Below, piece by piece: positions 14,383 through 21,744 of a stretch of 36,044 nt of DNA. Made by a program: the position numbers and the translations under genes. Numbering within the stretch: position 1 is the stretch's first letter; the number at the start of each line of letters is the position of its first letter. The notes beneath the pieces are model-generated. The model saw only the letters and a list, made by a program, of their open reading frames with translations, did no database searches and was not told the DNA's origin. Source of the stretch: a virus; the IMG/VR virus record IMGVR_UViG_3300032334_000189, positions 1 to 36,044 of that record. One strand, written 5' to 3'.

Positions 14383-15249
14383 TTAACTAAAGATCACAAC
14401 GGAAATAAACGTCGCATCGGCAGCGATGCTTAGACCATCGTTATAGCATCCTATGCGAATAGAAGATGTTGAAAACGCCGAGCCGGATGAAACATTGTAG
14501 GGGCCGATCAAGCCGCTTTTTGAGTTGCCGCCACCAAAGTAACCAGCCGATGCGCACACAGCATAATTTGTATCTACCATTGCGGTTGTGAAGTTGACAG
14601 TGTAATCACCAGTGCCATTGCGAGTAACGCTGCTGACGTTAAATGAATCACGAATCGACGCCGTACTAACGCCGTTAAAATTTACCCACGCAGAAATATT
14701 ACCGCCGCCGCCGGCATACTGTGGAATATTAAGCGTGTTTGAAGTGAATGTCGCCGCACCAGAAGTTCCGGTTGTGGTCAGAGTGATCGGAGCTTGATAG
14801 TCAGTCCCAGCGGTTGCCGCGCTAATTGCTGTTCCATTGCCTTTAAGCAATCCCGTTACGCTGGTTGACAGAGTAATGGCCGGCGTTGTTGTGGGGTTTG
14901 CTACCGTACCAGCTAAACCGTTGGCAGAAACAACGGAAACAGAAGATACCGTACCGAAGGAAGCAGTTGATAAAACAGAAATATCATCAACAACCCAAAT
15001 TTGTACATCGTTTGCGTCAGTTAATTTGAACTTATACGATGTACCAGGGGTTAGCCAAACATTGGCTTCGCCGCGGGAATCCAAGATGATCGGATTGGCG
15101 TTTGATGTGGTTCCGGTCGAATCCGTGTAGGTCGCCAACAAAGTAGTCGTTCCGCCGGCGTATGTGTACAACTTTCCGCCCGCCAACGGGTTGCCATTAG
15201 CATCAAAAAATTGTTGCTTGGCGTTTGGAGTTAGTCTTGTGGTTGGCAC
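14383..15249 (-). CDS. Short tail fibre or tailspike
   Basis: A 288-residue protein. The N-terminal 95 residues carry the head/tail-attachment module FDANGNPLAGGKLYTYAGGT, as in P22-tailspike-like N-domains. The centre (100-180) is Ser/Thr/Gly-rich fibre shaft, and the last 100 residues form a compact domain with NGTGDYTVNFTTAMVDTNY, a receptor-binding tip type found in many fibres. The start is GTG with GAGGTAATT before it. Compared with the 1384-residue fibre it is very short, so it may be a central or side fibre. Confidence 0.82.
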   Translation of the reverse strand: MPTTRLTPNAKQQFFDANGNPLAGGKLYTYAGGTTTLLATYTDSTGTTSNANPIILDSRGEANVWLTPGTSYKFKLTDANDVQIWVVDDISVLSTASFGTVSSVSVVSANGLAGTVANPTTTPAITLSTSVTGLLKGNGTAISAATAGTDYQAPITLTTTGTSGAATFTSNTLNIPQYAGGGGNISAWVNFNGVSTASIRDSFNVSSVTRNGTGDYTVNFTTAMVDTNYAVCASAGYFGGGNSKSGLIGPYNVSSGSAFSTSSIRIGCYNDGLSIAADATFISVVIFS

Positions 15250-15251
15250 AA

Positions 15252-15695
15252 TTACCTCGGAATGAATGTCATGTTTGGAGCGGAAACATACGTTACTCGT
15301 AGCCGATCATACGGAGACAACGTAAACATTCCGTAATAGCTGCCGGTGTCGTAATAAGTAACACCGTCACGAGAATATTCCAGTTTTGAAACGCCGCCGC
15401 CAGAAATCATTACATCGCCGCTGTACGTTTGGTTGTTGACGTACACAAAAGGCGATGCCGTTACGGTAATCGCAGACGGTAAAATATTGTAGTTATACAG
15501 CCCAGATACGTCAACGGAAGATACCCCGCCAGAAGGAGGGCCGATTTGCAGATCGGTCAACGTCGTTGAGTTAGCCCCGGACCCCGTGAGAGTGAACAGA
15601 GACAAAAAAAATCGGTACCAAGCCCGATCAATGTATCCGGTTCTGGGGTCTGTGAGCGGAACCCTCGGCGGGGTAATCTGAGTGGTATCAGGCAT
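15252..15695 (-). CDS. Virion-associated protein, unknown role
   Basis: A 147-residue protein with the N-terminal motif RVPLTDPRTGYIDRAWYRFF (residues 11-30), which I know from small proteins next to neck and fibre genes in podoviruses. The rest is beta-rich with many Tyr, Ser and Gly. It overlaps the gp10-like gene by eight bases and precedes the short fibre, so it may link fibre to tail. That is inference. Confidence 0.62.
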   Translation of the reverse strand: MPDTTQITPPRVPLTDPRTGYIDRAWYRFFLSLFTLTGSGANSTTLTDLQIGPPSGGVSSVDVSGLYNYNILPSAITVTASPFVYVNNQTYSGDVMISGGGVSKLEYSRDGVTYYDTGSYYGMFTLSPYDRLRVTYVSAPNMTFIPR

Positions 15696-17127
15696 TGGTT
15701 GCGCTCACAATCAGTTCAGCGCCCATGATAACCGTTTTGACCGGATCCGTTCCAGATACCTCGTAAACCCGATCACGCAACTTCAAGGTCATGCCCAAGC
15801 GCCGCCAGAATACTCGCTGCTGGTAGACACCGATCTTCCCAACCGGCGACCAGTGTTCGTTTGACCAAGTGTGACCGCCATCATCAGACCAGCGTAGCAT
15901 CACTTGAGGGTTTGACCCTTGACCAGTGTTTAAGCCAACGCCAGTCTCACAATCAAGTTGCAGCGTGTGATGAGCGGTGCGTTTAAGATTGTTCTGGCCG
16001 GTTGGCAGCGCTCGCCATGAGCGCAGCCACTTTTGTATACCGCCATTGTCGGCGTAAACATCCAGATCAAATGCGTAGATGTTGCCGTTCTCAAAGTCGC
16101 CAACAATCACTTGATTGTTAAACGCCATCTGACAGTTGCTACGGTGACGGGTAAAGTTGCCGTTTACCCAACCAGCTCGCTCGTGCCACGCTTCCGTAGC
16201 GGCATCGTAAACCCAGGTGGCGTTGCCCGACGGAAACGTCAGCACATAAAAAGAATGCCCGCCTTGTTGATAGGTATAGGCGATCGCGTCAGAAATGTCG
16301 CCATACTGCTGGATTTGCCATTCAATCGCATGGGTCGAAATACGTTGGCCGGTGTAACCGTTGGCCCTATAGACCATGCCTTGACCTCGGCGATCGCGCC
16401 CAAGCCAAAACATTCCGTTGTCCATTTTAGCAACTGAGAACGGAGCCGCACAACCAAGCTCGTTAAACGCCCCTTGAATGCGCTCCAAAGGAAAGTCAGG
16501 GTTGGCAGAATCGTACCAGACTTCGATTGAGTTGGTCCCAAACGCCCAAACCTCGCGGAAGTTTGCGGCAACTGCAATCAAGCCATCCGGCGAGCCTTCC
16601 GTGCTGGCAAACTCAAGCGGGTCAATAGACGTACCGTCTAGCAGCGCGGTAATCCACATTTTCTGGCTGTTTGGTTCGTTGAACACAAAGTAGCCATCTA
16701 GGTAACAAACAGTCGCCGCCCCGGGGAAGTCTGGATCAGTGATCTGGCCGAAAGCGTTGGTGTTGTTGTTGTAGATGTAGCTTGGACCGTTGGCGGCAAT
16801 AAATAGCTGTATACCATTGTCAGACATACTGACCGGGCCTGTTCCGGCTATCGTTCCGAGCAGCGTTGCCGTGTAGTTTCTGGTGATCTTGTACAGCTCG
16901 GTGCCAGACACAACGAATGCGGTGTTGTCGTTAGACGAGTACGCCCACAAGCCTCTGATTGGCCCGGTGCCGATTGTTGCCAAGAACTTGAGGCCTGGGG
17001 CTCGATTTAGAAACGCTGGCTCTTTGCCGGCCTCTGGCACGATCTCGGCAAAAAGATTCACCATTCTGTTGTCGGCAGCGTTGACGCTGCGGGCGACGTA
17101 GGCCGACCCCAAAATCGGCGTATGCAT
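15688..17127 (-). CDS. P22 gp10-like packaged DNA stabilisation protein
   Basis: A 479-residue protein, near the 472 residues of P22 gp10. It opens with the family-like N-terminus (AYVARSVNAADNRMVNLFAE) and continues as repeated beta-blades with conserved Trp/Tyr and Gly turns, including FREVWAFGTNSIEVWYDS around 190-207 and GMFWLGRDRRGQG around 240-252. In P22, six copies form the tail hub closing the portal-gp4 channel and carrying the needle. Start and preceding stop share bases (TAATG) with the gp4-like gene, matching their joint assembly. Confidence 0.92.
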   Translation of the reverse strand: MHTPILGSAYVARSVNAADNRMVNLFAEIVPEAGKEPAFLNRAPGLKFLATIGTGPIRGLWAYSSNDNTAFVVSGTELYKITRNYTATLLGTIAGTGPVSMSDNGIQLFIAANGPSYIYNNNTNAFGQITDPDFPGAATVCYLDGYFVFNEPNSQKMWITALLDGTSIDPLEFASTEGSPDGLIAVAANFREVWAFGTNSIEVWYDSANPDFPLERIQGAFNELGCAAPFSVAKMDNGMFWLGRDRRGQGMVYRANGYTGQRISTHAIEWQIQQYGDISDAIAYTYQQGGHSFYVLTFPSGNATWVYDAATEAWHERAGWVNGNFTRHRSNCQMAFNNQVIVGDFENGNIYAFDLDVYADNGGIQKWLRSWRALPTGQNNLKRTAHHTLQLDCETGVGLNTGQGSNPQVMLRWSDDGGHTWSNEHWSPVGKIGVYQQRVFWRRLGMTLKLRDRVYEVSGTDPVKTVIMGAELIVSATNA

Positions 17128-17858
17128 TACAGGTTTCCAGCAAAAATATTGTATCGCTGCCGAGTCGCCACCAACGAGTAAGGCATCGACATCACATCGT
17201 CAGGGTTGTTGATGCGCTTGAGGTTGCGCTTGCTGGTCATGGCAATACGCTGCACCTGCGGCGATGGTTCAACGCCAAACTCGGGCGCGATTTCCATCGC
17301 TAGGTTGTAGGTAAACGCCCGCAGATAACCCGGGGGAAAGGCCAGCGTAGTCGCCAGCGTTGCCGGTTGGGATAGTTCTTCAACACTAATAAAATGCCAC
17401 TCCAAAACCCGCGTGGGCTTGGGATAGAGGTAGATGTCGATGTCGGGGTAAGTCATGTTTACGAACATGACCTGCGGGTAAGTAGACGTTACGGTCTTGA
17501 CCGCAATGCCATCATATTGCTGTTGGTTGATCAGTTTGATCCCGTAAGACACATTCGTCTGCGGGTCACGGAAATACGTTGCGTCGTCAACCAGAATGGG
17601 ACGAACCGCAGTACCGTTTAGGCGTACCAAAGACCCTGACGGTCCAAGCGTAGCGTTAATTGAGTTGACCGGCCAATTAACAATTTGATCTATGGTTGAG
17701 AACACCGACAACCGCTCGGTGTTCCAGCTTTCAATCATCTGGTTCATCGCCATCAGTGAGTCTTGTGACACTGATGCCGAGGGCGTTTCACCTTCTGCTA
17801 GGACGCCCAACAAGCGCAGGGCGCGATTGATCTGATCGCCAGCCGAATATGTCGCCAT
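17127..17858 (-). CDS. P22 gp4-like tail accessory factor
   Basis: A 243-residue protein, longer than P22 gp4 (166 residues). It begins with the typical GDQINRALRLLGVLAEGE and NQMIESWNTERL segments (residues 7-50) and has GYLRAFTYNLAMEIAPEFG (about 186-204) in the C-terminal helix. The P22 protein binds the portal after packaging and begins tail assembly. GAGG lies eight bases before the ATG. I see no muramidase motif. It is next to the gp10-like gene as in P22. Confidence 0.9.
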   Translation of the reverse strand: MATYSAGDQINRALRLLGVLAEGETPSASVSQDSLMAMNQMIESWNTERLSVFSTIDQIVNWPVNSINATLGPSGSLVRLNGTAVRPILVDDATYFRDPQTNVSYGIKLINQQQYDGIAVKTVTSTYPQVMFVNMTYPDIDIYLYPKPTRVLEWHFISVEELSQPATLATTLAFPPGYLRAFTYNLAMEIAPEFGVEPSPQVQRIAMTSKRNLKRINNPDDVMSMPYSLVATRQRYNIFAGNL

Positions 17859-17875
17859 CGTAAACCTCAGAAGGA

Positions 17876-17889
17876 GGGGCCGAAGCCCC
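17876..17889 (-). terminator. UUCG-tetraloop hairpin before the neck genes
   Basis: GGGGC-TTCG-GCCCC in the leftward message is a 5-bp stem with a very stable UUCG loop, directly followed by a pyrimidine-rich stretch and then the gp4 ribosome site. It lacks a full U-run, so it may act as an RNA-processing or 3'-end-protecting stem for the abundant head-gene message rather than a strong terminator. Confidence 0.4.
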
Positions 17890-17894
17890 GCCTG

Positions 17895-18353
17895 TTAGCT
17901 TGCGCCGTGGATGATGCAGAAGTTAATAATAACTGCTTCAGAGTATGAAGTTGCGCTCAAATTACGCAACGTAATTGAGGCAGAGCCAGCAGACATATTG
18001 GAAACATAACTGGTATATGCCCCAGCGGTACTACCAGTGGTAACACTAGAAATACACACAGTAATTACGTCATTGGTGGAAATCAAACTGTTGTTCAACG
18101 TAAACGAAACCGCAGTAGATCCAGCCAAAGCCGCGTTGTTCATTGTGATGCGACCAGCAGACTTGTTTAGCGTTACCGCTGTTGACTTGTCCGTTGCTTG
18201 CGTCACAGTACCTTGGGCTGCTGCGCTATAACCAATTTCTTGGGTTGCGTAAATGGTCGTGCCAACAATCGTCGATGGATTGGTAGCGCCAATCGTGCCG
18301 CCATCAATGTCTTGATCGCTATAGGCAACGCCAATAGATTTCGAATTACCCAT
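17895..18353 (-). CDS. Small virion protein, possible capsid decoration
   Basis: A 152-residue beta-rich protein, almost free of charged residues after residue 60. The conserved part is VTLNKSAGRITMNNAALAGS (about 60-79) with an ending SYSEAVIINFCIIHG. I recognise it as a frequent small protein between coat and neck genes. Its abundance-type codon pattern and position suggest a head decoration or vertex protein, not proven. Confidence 0.65.
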   Translation of the reverse strand: MGNSKSIGVAYSDQDIDGGTIGATNPSTIVGTTIYATQEIGYSAAAQGTVTQATDKSTAVTLNKSAGRITMNNAALAGSTAVSFTLNNSLISTNDVITVCISSVTTGSTAGAYTSYVSNMSAGSASITLRNLSATSYSEAVIINFCIIHGAS

Positions 18354-18369
18354 TTTTAATCCTTTAGAA

Positions 18370-18397
18370 AAGGGGAGAGCTTGTGGCCCTCCCCCTT
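18370..18397 (-). terminator. Hairpin after the coat/decoration genes
   Basis: In the leftward message, AAGGGG+GAG pairs with CTC+(bulged T)+CCCCTT, followed by TTCT. The stem is nine pairs with one bulge and a nine-base loop. It may partly terminate the coat/decoration message so that head proteins outnumber tail proteins. Confidence 0.45.
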
Positions 18398-18401
18398 AGA
18401 C

Positions 18402-18809
18402 TCAGACGCGGTAAACGACCCAAGTTGAATCGCCGGTGCGGCGGAACAAGAAGCGACCGCTGGAGGTAACAGCAACCGCAACCAGTCCGTTCCCGCCATC
18501 AGTGATGCCGGTGCTTGCAGCAAGCGCTGCCGTACCCGAGGACGTACCCAAGTTCACCAGCGTTAGTTCAAACGTGCTGTTGATCTTAGCGCTGGTCACA
18601 AGAGCGTCTAGCGACGCGCCGGTGGGCAGCGTGTACGTCTGGGCAGTAGTAGCGCCCGAACCAACCAACAGAACGCCAGAGGCGAGCTGTGCGGCGGTCA
18701 GGGTTGCAGTACCAGTCACAGACTGAGGAGCGGCTTGGTAACCCAGAACAACTTCGTTCAGATTACCGTCGCCAAGCTGGTAACCACCAGCGCCATTAGG
18801 GAGAGCCAT
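18402..18809 (-). CDS. Small virion protein next to the coat gene
   Basis: A 135-residue protein beginning MALPNGAGGYQLGDGNLNEV, a recognisable start of a small family encoded directly after the coat gene in P22-like phages. It is Ala/Thr/Gly-rich, beta-type, and ends with RFLFRRTGDSTWVVYRV. High expression and capsid decoration are plausible from position, 20 bases after the coat gene. No function is established to my knowledge. Confidence 0.68.
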   Translation of the reverse strand: MALPNGAGGYQLGDGNLNEVVLGYQAAPQSVTGTATLTAAQLASGVLLVGSGATTAQTYTLPTGASLDALVTSAKINSTFELTLVNLGTSSGTAALAASTGITDGGNGLVAVAVTSSGRFLFRRTGDSTWVVYRV

Positions 18810-18829
18810 GATATTTCCTTAAAAAGAGT

Positions 18830-20032
18830 TCAACCCCAGAGGCGGCAAGCCATCTGCGGACGGATCGTTGAGAAGCCATACAGAACGTCAATACGGCAAG
18901 GCAGACGGTCATTGTTGATATCGTACTGACGAACGACACGCAACGAAATACCGTTGTGTACTGCACGCGAAGCCATGTCAACTCCCTGCGGCAGGATCAA
19001 GTCAGCCGTTGCAAACGTGATCGCGTCTTTGTGGTAGATCAGGTTTTGCGGGTACTGAGTCGATGCCGAGCCAAGCATCGTCACAACAGCCGAAGCCTGC
19101 GGGAACGAATCAACCGTTGCCAAGGCATTGTCCGACGTGTAAAGCGCCGGGAAAATGCTTAGCGTAGCGCTCGACGAACCCGAAGCGGCAGCGGTCACAA
19201 CGAACTGCTGGAGCGAACCAGTCGATTCACGGGTCTGCGGGTTAACCGCATACACGTTAGCAATGGTAAACACATCGCCGACGTTCCAAGTCTTGCTGGA
19301 GCCGGTGAAGCTGATACCAAGCGTCGATTGGCCTTGCGTCGAAACGGTGCTGGTGACCGTGATCGACGTACCCCAGTTGCCGGTGGTGTGCTGCTTGATC
19401 GACTGAGACATATTGATCTCGTCAAACCCAAGAACGCCAGTGCCCATCATGCCGTTCTTGAACTGGCGAGCAATGGTGTCCGTCGGGTTAAACAAGCCCT
19501 TCATGCCTTCAACCAAGCCAGCATTGGCAGCCGGGTTAACGGTTGCATAACGCGGCGACATAACAGCGGCGTTTTCGTTCAGCTTCTGTTGAGCTTGCAA
19601 CAGAACCAACGAAGTGCCTGGCGTCGTGCCGGGCGTACCAACCGAGTTGCCAATCGCCTTGTATGCGTTTGCAACGTCAGCGTCAATGCTGGAGGCCAAC
19701 TGCGAGATACGCGGTTTGAGAACGCGATCTGCGAAGTCGTCCAACTGCATCGTCAGCTCGGCGCTGGTGAAGTTCACGCCGATATGCTTTTGGGTCGAAA
19801 CGGTCAGGGTGGTGTACTGCTCGTTGTCGTCCTGAACTTGCAGGGCGGCACCGTCAGTGACAAGAGCGCGGTCCGGCAGACGGATACGCAGGGTAGAACC
19901 AATCTTCGCACCTTCAACAGCAAAGCTGTCGTCGTACTGACGGTTCACGTTACGGGTAAGAACCAGATTGTTTTCCAAGATCTCCAGGGCTTTCCTAGTG
20001 ATCATGTCAATCGTTAAGATTGAGTTTGACAT
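18830..20032 (-). CDS. P22-type major coat protein
   Basis: A 400-residue HK97-fold coat protein of the P22 gp5 family (P22 itself 430 residues). Diagnostic parts are the N-terminal arm MITRKALEILENNLVLTRNV, the DRALVTDGAALQVQDD region near 53-68, FTSAELTMQLDDF near 87-99, and the C-terminal VVRQYDINNDRLPCRID. A beta-rich insertion around residues 225-320 corresponds to the I-domain of P22 coat. It follows the scaffold gene by 18 bases. It self-assembles with the scaffold into a T=7-type procapsid, by analogy. Confidence 0.95.
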   Translation of the reverse strand: MSNSILTIDMITRKALEILENNLVLTRNVNRQYDDSFAVEGAKIGSTLRIRLPDRALVTDGAALQVQDDNEQYTTLTVSTQKHIGVNFTSAELTMQLDDFADRVLKPRISQLASSIDADVANAYKAIGNSVGTPGTTPGTSLVLLQAQQKLNENAAVMSPRYATVNPAANAGLVEGMKGLFNPTDTIARQFKNGMMGTGVLGFDEINMSQSIKQHTTGNWGTSITVTSTVSTQGQSTLGISFTGSSKTWNVGDVFTIANVYAVNPQTRESTGSLQQFVVTAAASGSSSATLSIFPALYTSDNALATVDSFPQASAVVTMLGSASTQYPQNLIYHKDAITFATADLILPQGVDMASRAVHNGISLRVVRQYDINNDRLPCRIDVLYGFSTIRPQMACRLWG

Positions 20033-20050
20033 TTCAAATTCCTTAAAAAA

Positions 20051-20791
20051 TTATAACATTTGGGCTTGCCATTTCTTAACCTGTCGCTGCCGTTCAGCTT
20101 CAATCCATTCCGTCGCGTTCATGGTTTTCGTCGAGCGCGGGTCGGTAGTATCGTAACTTGGATTACCTGACTTTCTGGCAGTTACTGGGGTAATAGGTGG
20201 CGGGGCTGAGGTTGTGCGTTTGACGGGCGGGTCAGAAGTCAGTTTGGCTTCAATTTTCCCGATCTCTTTGGCTTGCAACAATGGCGAAAGCCGTGCAATC
20301 CGATCAGATTCCTTTGGGTTGGACCCTAGCCAATAGGCAATATCTGGGCCAACATCAGAAGCCTGAACGGCTTGCGCCATGATTTCCGTGATGTTAAGTG
20401 AACGATTGTATGCGACTTGTTCAAAGTCATCATACTTCTCGCGCGCCTTTTCCTCACGCTCATGGTAAGCCTCAAGCACTTCCTCTTGCTTTCGTTGAAG
20501 TTCGCGCTGTTCAATCATTTTGAGCGCTTTGGCTTCTGCGTAAGCATCAACCGACTCAAACTGATCTACTGGCGGAACCTCAACCGGAGGCGGAGGAAGC
20601 GATTGTAGCTTTCGTTCCCACTTTCGCTGTTCTGCAAGTAAGCGTTTCTGAACAACTGCATCCAGTTCCTCTTGGGTAAAGGTTCTAGGAGCAGGAGCTT
20701 CTTCCGGCGTAGCGATAACGGGAGACTCTGAAGCCACCGTGACTTCAGGTTCCGGCGCGGGTATAACCTCCGCTAAGGTTTCATCAGACAT
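20051..20791 (-). CDS. Scaffolding protein
   Basis: A 246-residue, highly charged protein directly upstream of the coat gene. The N-terminus is acidic and Pro/Glu-rich, residues 40-125 are one long coiled-coil-like helix (EELDAVVQKRLLAEQRKWER, later a second Gln/Glu/Arg-rich helix), and the C-terminus is basic and ends in a helix, WIEAERQRQVKKWQAQML, as needed for coat binding in P22 scaffold. P22 gp8 is 303 residues. No protease domain is visible. Confidence 0.85.
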   Translation of the reverse strand: MSDETLAEVIPAPEPEVTVASESPVIATPEEAPAPRTFTQEELDAVVQKRLLAEQRKWERKLQSLPPPPVEVPPVDQFESVDAYAEAKALKMIEQRELQRKQEEVLEAYHEREEKAREKYDDFEQVAYNRSLNITEIMAQAVQASDVGPDIAYWLGSNPKESDRIARLSPLLQAKEIGKIEAKLTSDPPVKRTTSAPPPITPVTARKSGNPSYDTTDPRSTKTMNATEWIEAERQRQVKKWQAQML

Positions 20792-20834
20792 TTTAATACT
20801 CGTTTGAGCGCTCGGTCAACTGGGCCGATACAGT

Positions 20835-21005
20835 TTATGACTCCAACAGAATCAAGCCATTATCTTCTTGCAACAAAAAATCATTCGTTTCCATCAGTAG
20901 CGCGTCATCTACCAACGGCACGTTGGTGCCGCTGCCGGAAAGCATCGAAATAATGCCACCTAGCCCAATGGGCAGGGCATTTCTAACGTCTATTCCAAAG
21001 CTCAT
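20835..21005 (-). CDS. 56-residue protein, LLxExG-type tail
   Basis: ATG 21005 overlaps the stop of the upstream gene (ATGA) and TAA lies at 20835-20837. The 56-residue product has a Gly/Ile-rich N-half (GLGGIISMLSGSG) and an acidic Leu-rich end (FLLQEDNGLILLES), a style of repetitive C-terminus seen in small phage tail or structural proteins. It sits between the small virion gene and the scaffold gene. Support is the 4-base overlap and family-like composition. Confidence 0.55.
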   Translation of the reverse strand: MSFGIDVRNALPIGLGGIISMLSGSGTNVPLVDDALLMETNDFLLQEDNGLILLES

Positions 21006-21304
21006 CGGATGTTAATCGGTTTGCAGTAAATGTTTCCGCTGCCGGAGATTTGCACGGCGCTCACTCGCCAAACCCCAGAGACAGTGGGCTGAATCTTGAA
21101 CGGAATTGGCGTATACGCCGGGATCGGCGTGTCGGACGTTGTAGCCGTAACATTTTCACCGACTGCAATGTAACACGCTGCGTCAGCCCAAACCATTACG
21201 CCCTCTGGGCCAGCGTTCCATCCGGTCGTTGACCCAGCCGTGCCGCTAAACGATGCGGTTTGGGCTGGGAAGTTGCTCTTAGCTAAAGGATTTAGCAGTT
21301 CCAT
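21002..21304 (-). CDS. Small structural-region protein, unknown
   Basis: A 100-residue beta-rich protein with few charges: a Ser/Gly/Thr-rich first third, then GVMVWADAACYIAVGENVTA and a GVWRVSAVQISGSG segment. The pattern resembles small beta-sandwich virion proteins common in tailed phages, often of unknown location. It lies between the fibre chaperone and the 56-residue gene. Confidence 0.62.
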   Translation of the reverse strand: MELLNPLAKSNFPAQTASFSGTAGSTTGWNAGPEGVMVWADAACYIAVGENVTATTSDTPIPAYTPIPFKIQPTVSGVWRVSAVQISGSGNIYCKPINIR

Positions 21305-21311
21305 TTAAGCC

Positions 21312-21734
21312 TCAAGGGTTGGTAGGCCACTGGATAGCAAACGGGTCATCCTGGGTGGTAATGTCCCGCAGCGCTTGACGATACGTCGCCCACGCAGCTT
21401 TATCTACTGGGGCATCTGCCACCTGCGTCCAATCGCTGTCTTTGAGCATCTGGTTGCGTGCGGTGCGGATCACCTGCCACTGCGTAGCTTTGCGCTGCGC
21501 TAGGTCCTCCTCCGTCATCGGCGCAACATCAACAGTGAAGACCTGACCATCAATCAAATGAGGAGCGGCAGGGACCAGCTTCTCCGTTGCATGGTCGTAG
21601 GGCTTGTACACGCAGATAGGGTAGAACCCACATTCACGGATGTACTGAAGGGTTGGTCCGGTAGAACCAAAGTTCTGGAACGGAAACCACTCTGAACTGT
21701 CTTTGACAACCAGATTGATGTTTGCAAGTAACAT
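21312..21734 (-). CDS. Tail-fibre assembly chaperone
   Basis: A 140-residue protein. The C-terminal 60 residues match the tail assembly chaperone pattern: TARNQMLKDSDWTQVADAPV, then WATYRQALRDIT and a final AIQWPTNP. The N-terminal half is a small beta domain. It lies ten bases after the giant fibre gene and probably helps its trimerisation. Such chaperones are usually specific for the tip of the partner fibre. Confidence 0.85.
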   Translation of the reverse strand: MLLANINLVVKDSSEWFPFQNFGSTGPTLQYIRECGFYPICVYKPYDHATEKLVPAAPHLIDGQVFTVDVAPMTEEDLAQRKATQWQVIRTARNQMLKDSDWTQVADAPVDKAAWATYRQALRDITTQDDPFAIQWPTNP

Positions 21735-21744
21735 TTTTTAATCC

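Noticed and set aside
19328-20017. 229-residue frame on the + strand
   Set aside because: It lies fully opposite the P22-type coat gene, has no ribosome site and shows no recognisable motifs; a shadow of the coat frame.
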